Source: JAGLHV01 sp023132075 [NCBI: bacterium] (GTDB lineage Bacteria; CBDUZB01; JAGLHV01). From it: a DNA stretch of 9,188 nucleotides. Below the pieces are notes generated by a model. That model was not told the origin of the DNA and did no database searches. It worked only from the letters and a program-made list of their open reading frames with translations. Positions 1 through 5,966 of the stretch are shown piece by piece. Within the stretch, counting starts at the first letter, position 1, and each line of letters opens with the position of its first letter. The DNA is taken from NCBI GenBank assembly GCA_023132075.1, contig JAGLYT010000044.1, positions 1-9,188 on the forward strand, written 5' to 3'. The position numbers were made by a program, and so were the translations under genes.

Positions 1-780
1 GGGACGTCCTTTCTGGGCTTCCACCGTAAAGGTTGAATAGACAGCCCCATCCAGCTTTCTGATGCTAATCCTTGGATCGATACGCTGACCATCGATGAAA
101 ACAAGAACTTTAGCGGCCTCCGCGATCCGAATCTTGGATTGACTGGTTTGCAGCATGAGGTAACTGATATCATCCTGCCCCCCTTCAAGAATCGGTTCCA
201 TATGTTTTGAATTTAGCTGGTGATATCGTGCAACGCCGGCGTTAATGATTGCTCCGTTTAAGCCTGATCGAATAGAAATACGCTCCGAGTAGTTCAATGG
301 GGTGATGCTGTATTTCAGCGCGACAAGATGGGATTGTGCCATGCTGGCCAACCGGCTGGATTCGATGAGCGTTTCCCTCCCAACCTGATCTCTGACTATC
401 GCTTTCTTGTAAAGGACACCATCACGAAAATCCAGCCGTCTGATAAAGTTAATAACCTCCGTTTCGTTCATATCAAACCACTCACCATCGCTCAGCTTAA
501 ATGTTATTGGCAGCCAGTTGGGACAATTCACAAAATCTTCATTTAATATTTTTTTCCCGGCAATAAGGGTCGGCAATTCATTATAAACTCCGGCAATGTA
601 AGTGCCCGGATAATGCACCCTGGAAGCGGAAGATTCATAAATAGCTCCCCTGACCCCTAAATAACCATTTCCCAGGGTACAAAGTGCTTCTCTCAAGCCC
701 TCCTGCACGGGTTGAAAGCGGTTGTAAGATAATTTCCAGGTAAAAATTTTGCTAATATCTTCATTCCCTTTTTCAGGCAT
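1..780 (-). CDS. GH65 family disaccharide phosphorylase, N-terminal 260 residues (runs off the window)
   Basis: The frame is open from an ATG at 780 to base 1, giving 260 residues, so the gene continues outside the window. The N-terminal beta-sandwich of GH65 enzymes is recognisable: LGNGYLGVRGAIYE at residues 36-49, HYPGTYIAGVYNE at 56-68 and NWLPITFKL at 88-96. GH65 members are inverting phosphorylases (trehalose, kojibiose, maltose and others) or hydrolases. The catalytic (alpha/alpha)6 domain is not in view, so substrate and activity cannot be read here. The ATG overlaps the last 8 bases of the HAD-OtsB gene and has an AGAAGG site at 790-795, nine bases upstream, which suggests translational coupling. 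The frame is closed upstream by a TAA at 808-810. The wording resembles the GH65 part of mycobacterial OtsB1, so I favour trehalose phosphorylase (inference). G+C is 46%, above its neighbours. There is no signal peptide, so it is probably cytoplasmic. Confidence 0.9.
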   Translation of the reverse strand, partial: MPEKGNEDISKIFTWKLSYNRFQPVQEGLREALCTLGNGYLGVRGAIYESSASRVHYPGTYIAGVYNELPTLIAGKKILNEDFVNCPNWLPITFKLSDGEWFDMNETEVINFIRRLDFRDGVLYKKAIVRDQVGRETLIESSRLASMAQSHLVALKYSITPLNYSERISIRSGLNGAIINAGVARYHQLNSKHMEPILEGGQDDISYLMLQTSQSKIRIAEAAKVLVFIDGQRIDPRISIRKLDGAVYSTFTVEAQKGRP

Positions 781-2386
781 CAGCAACAACCTTCTTAAAC
801 AATTTTTTTACTTCTTCTGTTGAAGATAGTCTAAAATCCGCAGCTGATTCTTTAGATTCGTTCGAAACTAAAAAACCAAGCCCTCTTGTCCGCAGTGTTC
901 TAAAAGCATATTCATCGGTAACATCGTCGCCTATATAAACAACACAAACATCCCTCCAGGAAACTTCTAAAGCGTTCATAATCCATCGCACTGCTTTACC
1001 TTTATCCCAATCAATATTCGGTAAAATTTCAAAAACTTTTTTCCCGCTCATTAATCGAAGTTCTTTCTTTTCTTGAACGATTTTATTAACAGTTTCACTA
1101 ATTCGGGACAAATACTGTTGAGCAACTAAACGATAATGAACAGCCACACTAAACTTCTTTTTTTCAATTATTATATTCGGTACATCATCCAATTTTTGAG
1201 AAAGTTCTTTAATTGCCTGGGAAACAACCGGTACAATTTTTTCAGCTTGGGGATGCATCATAGAAAAACCGGGGCCCATAATATCAAAACCATGACTTCC
1301 TGCATAAAAAATCCCCTTAATTCCTACAAGTTTTTCTACATCTTCTCTCATTCTTCCGCTAACAATAGCAACAGTATGTTTTTCAATAAGATGCTTTATA
1401 GTCTCTCTCATTTCCGATGACAAAACCGCCAGTTCCGGCCGTTCTACAATAGGAGTCAACGTGCCGTCATAATCCAGAAATATAACTTTTCTTTTTTTAA
1501 AAAGGGTTGATATATTATTCTGATTATAGTGAGGATTAATAATTATATCTTTTTCATTCGTTCTGTTATCGGATAAATTATTTATTATTTCTTTGTTATT
1601 TTCTAAAAAAGAAGGGAAGGATAGTGGTTTGCGGTGAAACCACTTCTCAATGTATTCAATGCTTATCTCCGCTAAATCAGAAACAACAATATCCGCTCCA
1701 TTTTCAATAAGCTCAGATTCATTATTATGTCTGGCCACACCAATAACCAATCCGAATCCTCCGTTTCTTCCTGCCTGAATTCCCGAGATAGCATCCTCCA
1801 CAACAACTACTCTGGCCGGAACAGTCTCTAAATTATGTGCCGCCGTAACAAAAATATCCCCCTCCGGTTTACCTTTAAGCTTAAGTTGAACAGAAACTAC
1901 TCCGTCAACCCTTGTTTCAAACAGTTTTTCCAAACCTACGGATTCCAGAATGATTTCACAATTTCTCGAAGAAGAGGCAACCCCTATCCGAATACCCAAC
2001 TCCTTTAAAACCTTTATAAACTGTAAGGTAGTCGGATAAATCCCCGCACCTTTTTCTTTAAGCAATTGACGGAATAAGCCATTTTTTTTGTTTCCAATCC
2101 CACAAATTGTTTCTTTGTCAGGGATATCAGACGGATCACCAAAGGGAATATTAATCTCGCGTGATTCAAGAAAACCTCTAACCCCTTCATATTTAGGTTT
2201 CCCGTCAACAAAAGGAAGATAATCATTCTCATGGGTAAATTCGCGAAAAGGCTCGTTATCTTTTTTTTCTCTTTGTTTCAAATATTGGTCAAAAGTAGCT
2301 TTCCATGCTTTGGAATGTAAAATAGCTGTTTTAGTAACGACACCATCCAGGTCAAAAATAACAGCATCAAAAGAATATTTTTTCAT
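773..2386 (-). CDS. Fused beta-phosphoglucomutase-like HAD and trehalose-6-phosphate phosphatase
   Basis: This 537-residue protein has two HAD phosphatase-type domains. Residues 1-250 resemble beta-phosphoglucomutase: FDLDGVVT with D12 and D14, HSKAWK at 24-29, VASSSRN at 136-142, the motif III lysine in KGKPEGDIF at 171-179, and the acidic pair E197/D198 in VVEDAISG. Residues about 255-298 form an Asn-rich linker. Residues 299-535 match trehalose-6-phosphate phosphatase (OtsB): FLDYDGTLTP with D305 and D307, VSGR at 342-345, GSHGFD at 363-368, WDKGKA at 460-465 and GDDVTDE at 486-492. All catalytic motifs are present in both halves. Expected activities are interconversion of beta-glucose 1-phosphate and glucose 6-phosphate, and dephosphorylation of trehalose 6-phosphate, both cytoplasmic. 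The ATG at 2386 has AAAGGA seven bases upstream (2394-2399). The stop at 773-775 lies inside the GH65 gene start. The same domain order occurs in mycobacterial OtsB1 (Rv2006). The first domain's substrate is inferred from homology. Confidence 0.92.
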   Translation of the reverse strand: MKKYSFDAVIFDLDGVVTKTAILHSKAWKATFDQYLKQREKKDNEPFREFTHENDYLPFVDGKPKYEGVRGFLESREINIPFGDPSDIPDKETICGIGNKKNGLFRQLLKEKGAGIYPTTLQFIKVLKELGIRIGVASSSRNCEIILESVGLEKLFETRVDGVVSVQLKLKGKPEGDIFVTAAHNLETVPARVVVVEDAISGIQAGRNGGFGLVIGVARHNNESELIENGADIVVSDLAEISIEYIEKWFHRKPLSFPSFLENNKEIINNLSDNRTNEKDIIINPHYNQNNISTLFKKRKVIFLDYDGTLTPIVERPELAVLSSEMRETIKHLIEKHTVAIVSGRMREDVEKLVGIKGIFYAGSHGFDIMGPGFSMMHPQAEKIVPVVSQAIKELSQKLDDVPNIIIEKKKFSVAVHYRLVAQQYLSRISETVNKIVQEKKELRLMSGKKVFEILPNIDWDKGKAVRWIMNALEVSWRDVCVVYIGDDVTDEYAFRTLRTRGLGFLVSNESKESAADFRLSSTEEVKKLFKKVVADA

Positions 2387-2424
2387 AATTTATTCCTTTC
2401 CTCTATTAACTAATACAATAATTT

Positions 2425-2453
2425 ATTTTACTATTTTCTAACAGATAAAACAA
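2425..2453 (-). promoter_or_regulatory. Candidate sigma70 promoter for the HAD-OtsB/GH65 genes
   Basis: On the minus strand a TTGTTT (2448-2453) is followed after exactly 17 bases by TAAAAT (2425-2430). The -10 matches the consensus at five of six positions and the -35 at three of six. Transcription would begin near 2418, about 30 bases before the ATG at 2386. The match is moderate and the region is AT-rich, so chance matches are likely. Confidence 0.4.
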
Positions 2454-2520
2454 GACCTAATCTATTTATTTTCTTTAACCGTTATTTTTATCCTTGACAA
2501 TTACACATAAAATCGACTAC

Positions 2521-2538
2521 CCCGCAACTTGCTGCGGG
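2521..2538. repeat. GC-rich inverted repeat (hairpin) between the glycosyltransferase and HAD-OtsB genes
   Basis: CCCGCA and TGCGGG form a perfect six-base-pair stem around a six-base loop, in otherwise AT-rich DNA. The loop contains a competing GCAA-C-TTGC pairing. On neither strand is the stem followed directly by a run of T, so it is not a textbook intrinsic terminator. It could still end or stabilise the transcript of the upstream four-gene run, or be a small dispersed repeat. Confidence 0.6.
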
Positions 2539-2549
2539 AAATTAAACAC

Positions 2550-2602
2550 GAGACCCTTCGACTCCAGTTTTTTTAGCTACGCTGACAAAAACTCTAAGTC
2601 TC
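2550..2602. repeat. Imperfect long inverted repeat downstream of the glycosyltransferase gene
   Basis: The outer arms GAGAC (2550-2554) and GTCTC (2598-2602) flank inner arms AGTTTTT (2566-2572) and AAAAACT (2587-2593), with AGC-TAC-GCT at the tip. The element starts 17 bases after the glycosyltransferase stop. It looks like a short palindromic intergenic repeat. The phrases CCCTTCGACTCC and GCTACGCTGAC resemble dispersed intergenic repeats I associate with environmental bacterial genomes, which is from memory and unverified. Its role is unknown. Confidence 0.45.
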
Positions 2603-2619
2603 ACTAACATTAAACTTTT

Positions 2620-3699
2620 TTATTTCAATATTTCTTTATATATCTTTTCGGTTTTTTCTACCATTTTCTCTTTGCTAAACTCTTCTACTCTTTCTTTTCC
2701 CTTTATTCCCATTTCCTTTGCTAAAACATTATCTTTAAGTAATTGTAAAATTCCATCGGCTAATTCCTCTGAATTTTTAGGAGGAACAAGAATGCCGGAT
2801 ACCCCATTTAAAACAACTTCAGGGATACCACCGGTTCTGGTAGCAACGATAGGTTTGGCCAAAGCCATTGCCTCCAGCAAAACACTACCCATTCCCTCCA
2901 AACAAGAACTTAAAACAAAAACATCAAAGGTTGATATGATTTCCAAGCAATCTTTTCTAAAGCCGGTAAAAACCACCTCTTTTTCCAACCTCAGTTTTTG
3001 GATTAATATTTTCAATTCATTTTCTAAAGGACCTTCCCCTACAATTAGAAATTTTGCTTGAGGATAATTCTTTTTCACCATCTTTGCTGCATATAAAAAA
3101 TTATGGTGGTCTTTATTCAGAGCTAAAGCAGCCACTATTCCTACTATCGGAAAATCAGGATTTAAATTAAATTCCTTATAAACATAATCGTTATTCCTTA
3201 TTTCCTTAAATCTTTTCAAATCAACCGAACTATAAACAATAACAATTTTCCCATCATCCACTCCTCCCTCAAGTAAAACCTTTTCAACCTGTTTGCTAAT
3301 GGCAATTATTTTATCAATCCCTGTTTTGTATTTAAACTGGGACCGAATAGGAAAAACAACCCTCCGGGATACAACTACTTTACAAGCAGAATTAAATTTT
3401 GAGGCAAACAATCCTAATGTATGGGCATGGGCAGTGTGCAAATGAAGAATCTGAATATTATTTTTTTTCATAATCTTTGCTAATTTAATAGCCGCAATTA
3501 AATCCCACTCTCCTCTCATTAACAAGGGAAAAACAGGTATTTTTAAGAAAGACATTTTTTCCTCTAACACACTTTTTGGCTGACAAACAACAAAATTACT
3601 ATGCCCTCTTGATTGTAATCCTTCAACCAGATAAGCTGCCTGTTGTTCTCCACCTCTCCAATTTTTTGCTGTATTGACATGTAAAATTCGGTAACCCAT
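2620..3699 (-). CDS. GT4-family glycosyltransferase
   Basis: This 359-residue protein has the GT-B two-domain plan of GT4 retaining glycosyltransferases. The acceptor-side half opens with RILHVNTAKNWRGGEQQ (residues 4-20), including the glycine-rich loop. The donor-binding half has GIVAAL at 187-192, FLIVGEGPLENEL at 217-229, FTGFRKD at 244-250, and the EX7E motif E268-E276 in EGMGSVLLEAMA, followed by TGGIPEVV at 289-296. Such enzymes transfer a sugar from a nucleotide-sugar donor to lipid-linked or polysaccharide acceptors on the cytoplasmic face. Donor and acceptor cannot be read here. No transmembrane helix is evident. I chose the ATG at 3699; an in-frame TTG at 3711 would add four residues but sits only two bases after the GGAG. 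It is last in a four-gene run, 44 bases after the lipoprotein stop. It does not look like trehalose synthase TreT, so it is probably unrelated to the OtsB/GH65 pair downstream. Confidence 0.88.
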   Translation of the reverse strand: MGYRILHVNTAKNWRGGEQQAAYLVEGLQSRGHSNFVVCQPKSVLEEKMSFLKIPVFPLLMRGEWDLIAAIKLAKIMKKNNIQILHLHTAHAHTLGLFASKFNSACKVVVSRRVVFPIRSQFKYKTGIDKIIAISKQVEKVLLEGGVDDGKIVIVYSSVDLKRFKEIRNNDYVYKEFNLNPDFPIVGIVAALALNKDHHNFLYAAKMVKKNYPQAKFLIVGEGPLENELKILIQKLRLEKEVVFTGFRKDCLEIISTFDVFVLSSCLEGMGSVLLEAMALAKPIVATRTGGIPEVVLNGVSGILVPPKNSEELADGILQLLKDNVLAKEMGIKGKERVEEFSKEKMVEKTEKIYKEILK

Positions 3700-3711
3700 T
3701 ATTTTTCTCAA

Positions 3712-3720
3712 TTCTCCTTT
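3712..3720 (-). promoter_or_regulatory. Ribosome binding site of the glycosyltransferase gene, awkwardly placed
   Basis: AAAGGAGAA is the only strong Shine-Dalgarno sequence here. Its GGAG lies two bases before a TTG at 3711 and 14 bases before the ATG at 3699. Both spacings are outside the usual 5-10 bases. The ATG is favoured because homologues of this family usually begin close to the RILHVN strand. Confidence 0.55.
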
Positions 3721-3743
3721 TTGCTAAATCATTTTATATGTTA

Positions 3744-3905
3744 TTATCGATTTTCATCAACCGGTGCTTCCGGTGTGTTTAAAACGGCACACCTCGCTTC
3801 TATTCCTTTTTCCATTTCCCCGGTTATTTCTCCGCCTTTGCTGCAACCACTAATAATTACGGCCACAAAAAAAATTGCCGAAATAAAAACTAATTCTTTT
3901 TTCAT
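3744..3905 (-). CDS. Small predicted lipoprotein (53 residues)
   Basis: This short frame has the layout of a lipoprotein precursor: two lysines after the start (MKKE), a hydrophobic stretch at residues 5-19, and a lipobox IISGC at 17-21 with Cys21 as the predicted lipidation site, followed by SKGGE. The mature peptide would be only about 33 residues, Glu-rich, with one further cysteine at 39. Ser at +2 is compatible with outer-membrane sorting if the cell is diderm. A GGGG at 3915-3918 lies nine bases before the ATG at 3905; in-frame ATGs at 3911 and 3914 are too close to it. It ends in tandem TAA codons. It lies 46 bases after the Bax-inhibitor-like gene and 44 before the glycosyltransferase, so it is probably co-transcribed. 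I recognise no family and assign no function. A chance frame is possible, but the signal peptide, spacing and ribosome site argue for a real gene. Confidence 0.7.
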   Translation of the reverse strand: MKKELVFISAIFFVAVIISGCSKGGEITGEMEKGIEARCAVLNTPEAPVDENR

Positions 3906-3951
3906 TGTCATCATCCCCTTTTTTTAAAATTCGATATAATCTTAAATATTT

Positions 3952-4674
3952 TTATCTTCTTCTCATTTTACTTAACAACCTTAACATTTCAAGATAAAGC
4001 CAGATAAGAGTAACCATTAATCCGAATGCTGCATACCATTCCATATATTTAGGGGCATTTGCTTCCGCTCCCTTTTCAATAAAATCAAAATCAAGCACCA
4101 GATTAAGAGAAGCAATAACCACTACAAACAAACTAAATCCTATACCAATAAGTCCACTTTCATGGATAAACGGCATTCGAATACCAAAAAAACCCAAAAT
4201 AATGGTAACACCATATATTAACGCTATAGCTCCTGTTGCCGAAACCACACCAAGCCTAAAATTATCAGTAACCCGAATTAACTTTGATTTATAAGCAATA
4301 AGCAAACAAAATAATGTCCCAAAGGTTAAAGCTACTGCCTGAATAACTATACCCGGATATGCCCGCTCCATAAAAGCAGAAATTACCCCTAAAAACAATC
4401 CCTCTACTACTGCATAAACAGGTGCACTCACCATTGCCCATTCTTTTTTAAAGATTGTTATTAAAGCAACGATAAATCCCCCAATAGCCAGCGGTAACAT
4501 AAACGGCATCCAGCGGACAGCATTACTCCATACCCATGAAGCACTAACCAGGGTAAGTAAAAGTAAAAACATTGTTTTGTTTACCGTCCCCTGAATACTC
4601 ATCACCTCTGTTGAACCAAAAGAATCAACGGAAGTAAAAACATCGGATTTTAAAGCCGGATTTCCTGTGCGCAT
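3952..4674 (-). CDS. Bax inhibitor-1/YccA-like integral membrane protein
   Basis: The 240-residue protein has a polar N-terminus (MRTGNPALKSDVF) and about seven hydrophobic helices near residues 33-50, 56-75, 82-103, 108-128, 140-162, 173-194 and 212-233. It ends in a basic tail, KMRRR. The conserved stretch LVLDFDFIE (192-200), with D195 and D197, and the closing MEWYAAFGLMVTLIWLYLEM (211-230) are typical of the bacterial Bax-inhibitor-1-like family (Pfam BaxI_1). Related bacterial proteins such as BsYetJ are pH-sensitive calcium leak channels that use paired aspartates, but the role of this subfamily is not established. Its place is the cytoplasmic membrane. The ATG at 4674 has AAAGGAG upstream at good spacing. 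It starts 20 bases after the radical SAM stop, so the two are very likely one transcript. Confidence 0.88.
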   Translation of the reverse strand: MRTGNPALKSDVFTSVDSFGSTEVMSIQGTVNKTMFLLLLTLVSASWVWSNAVRWMPFMLPLAIGGFIVALITIFKKEWAMVSAPVYAVVEGLFLGVISAFMERAYPGIVIQAVALTFGTLFCLLIAYKSKLIRVTDNFRLGVVSATGAIALIYGVTIILGFFGIRMPFIHESGLIGIGFSLFVVVIASLNLVLDFDFIEKGAEANAPKYMEWYAAFGLMVTLIWLYLEMLRLLSKMRRR

Positions 4675-4694
4675 AATTTTCTTCTCCTTTATGT

Positions 4695-5831
4695 CTAAAT
4701 TTTTAAATACTGCTTTGCCTTTTTGAGTCTTTTCCCTGTTTTTCCCAAATCTTCTATCGAACGAAAATAACCGCCATTTTTTTTGAATTTAAGAATGTAA
4801 TCAACTGTAATTAATCCTAAACCAGGAACACGAAGTAATTCAAATTTTTCTGCTTTATTAATATCTACCGGAAAAAATTCAGGATGATTCTTCGCCCAAA
4901 TTTCCTTAGGATCCAAAGTCAATGATAAATTACCATCGTCCTGAAAAAGAATCTCCTTTTCCGTAAACCCATATTTTCTAATCAACCAATCTGCCTGATA
5001 TAAACGATGTTCCCGGGTTAAGATATCATTATTACTTTGAGACGAAATCTCCCCGGGTAAATCAGGTTCTCCTAAACCCCGTTGATACGCACTAAAATAA
5101 ATACGGTTTAAACCCAGTCGCTGATATAACTCCCAGGAATATTTAATAATTTCCTGATCGGTTTCCCTGGATGCACCAACCACAAACTGAGTTGTTTTTT
5201 TTACTCTACTATAACGAGAACCTTTTTCGGTAAGTTGACTGATTAGTTTAAGAGGCCGAATAATATCCTGTAAATAGTTTTTTCTTTTAGAAAGTTGGTT
5301 AAAATTCTTTTCTCCGGCAGTTTCGATATTGATTGAAACTGCACTGGCCAAAGAAACAGTTTCTTCTATCGCTGCATTAGAAGCCCCGGGAATAACTTTT
5401 AAATGAATGTAACCTTTAAAATATTTTTTTCTTAAAATAAGAGCGATTTTATTTATTTGCTCCATTGTTTTATCGGGACTACCCATTACTCCACTACTTA
5501 AAAAAAGCCCCACTACTTTTCCTTTTTGATAATACTGAAGAAAGGTTTTAACTAATTCCTCTGCCTGCAGTGTGCATCTTATGGTATTCTGTCCTTCACG
5601 CAAAGGACAATATTTACAATCATTAACACATACATTAGAAATTAATGTCTTAAATAAAAATGTTTTACCGCCATTAGATAGAGTAACAGGATATATCCAC
5701 TTATCATCTTTTGAACGATGCCGGCGGTCATCATCGTTTATACTACAGGAACATGCTAAATCATATTGCGAATCATGTGCTAAAATCGAAAGTTTTTCAT
5801 CTATATCAGGAGTTTTTTGAATCCAGGTCAT
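4695..5831 (-). CDS. Radical SAM protein with C-terminal helix-hairpin-helix (putative DNA modification/repair type)
   Basis: This 378-residue protein carries the radical SAM iron-sulfur motif CX3CX2C at C68, C72 and C75 (CVNDCKYCPLR), followed by GLFLSSGVMGSPD at 108-120 and YIHLKVIPGA at 141-150. REHRLYQADWLIRKYGF at 273-289 and HPEFFPVDINKA at 316-327 lead into a helix-hairpin-helix element, RVPGLGLITVDYIL at 334-347, expected to bind nucleic acid. This order matches the family described as putative DNA modification/repair radical SAM protein (TIGR03916), recognised from memory. Members are usually found beside a uracil-DNA-glycosylase-fold partner; none is in this window. An extra N-terminal CSCS (27-30) is present. 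The reaction is unknown. The ribosome site before the ATG at 5831 is weak (GGGA, eight bases away). It is the first gene after a strong promoter and is followed 20 bases later by the Bax-inhibitor-like gene. Confidence 0.88.
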   Translation of the reverse strand: MTWIQKTPDIDEKLSILAHDSQYDLACSCSINDDDRRHRSKDDKWIYPVTLSNGGKTFLFKTLISNVCVNDCKYCPLREGQNTIRCTLQAEELVKTFLQYYQKGKVVGLFLSSGVMGSPDKTMEQINKIALILRKKYFKGYIHLKVIPGASNAAIEETVSLASAVSINIETAGEKNFNQLSKRKNYLQDIIRPLKLISQLTEKGSRYSRVKKTTQFVVGASRETDQEIIKYSWELYQRLGLNRIYFSAYQRGLGEPDLPGEISSQSNNDILTREHRLYQADWLIRKYGFTEKEILFQDDGNLSLTLDPKEIWAKNHPEFFPVDINKAEKFELLRVPGLGLITVDYILKFKKNGGYFRSIEDLGKTGKRLKKAKQYLKI

Positions 5832-5915
5832 TTTAATTCCCAGTATCGAGTGACATAATTAATCTAACGTTTGTTTTTGGTTAACATCATCAAAAAAATA
5901 TTTTTCAACAAAGGG

Positions 5916-5944
5916 ATTATATCATATTTTCAAGACTTGCTCAA
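5916..5944 (-). promoter_or_regulatory. Extended -10 sigma70 promoter for the radical SAM gene run
   Basis: On the minus strand TTGAGC (5939-5944) is followed after exactly 17 bases by a perfect TATAAT (5916-5921), preceded by TGA, which makes an extended -10. Transcription would start near 5909, leaving a leader of about 78 bases before the ATG at 5831. CTTG-AG-CAAG-T-CTTG overlaps the -35 at 5930-5944 and could be an operator. It lies in the 135-base gap after the flavoprotein gene. Confidence 0.7.
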
Positions 5945-5966
5945 GTTTTACGTAAAAGAAGTAGTA

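Noticed and set aside
328-546. Plus-strand frame of 72 codons within the left end
   Set aside because: It lies opposite the GH65 frame, whose protein sequence is clearly recognisable; the plus frame encodes nothing familiar.
2014-2232. Second minus-strand frame of 72 codons inside the HAD-OtsB gene
   Set aside because: It is fully contained in the HAD domain coding region in another frame and resembles no protein I know.
2494-2499. Perfect TTGACA on the plus strand
   Set aside because: No -10-like hexamer occurs 16-18 bases downstream and there is no plus-strand gene for it to serve.
2521-2538. Intrinsic terminator reading of the GC-rich hairpin
   Set aside because: Neither strand has a T run directly after the stem, so I call it an inverted repeat only.
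2672-3061. Plus-strand frame of 129 codons
   Set aside because: It is antisense to the donor-binding half of the glycosyltransferase, which has clear motifs including EX7E.
2620-3699. The GT4 enzyme as a trehalose synthase (TreT) feeding the OtsB/GH65 pair
   Set aside because: Its N-terminal loop and length fit acceptor-glycosylating GT4 enzymes better, and a 233-base gap with hairpins and a candidate promoter separates it from that pair.
3721-3927. Plus-strand frame of 68 codons in the gap between the glycosyltransferase and the Bax-inhibitor-like gene
   Set aside because: The minus strand of the same stretch encodes a lipoprotein with a lipobox and a ribosome site; the plus frame has neither.
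5832-5909. Leader peptides or a riboswitch in the radical SAM gene leader
   Set aside because: Two frames of seven to eight codons exist but lack ribosome sites, and I see no conserved riboswitch core or attenuator-like paired hairpins.
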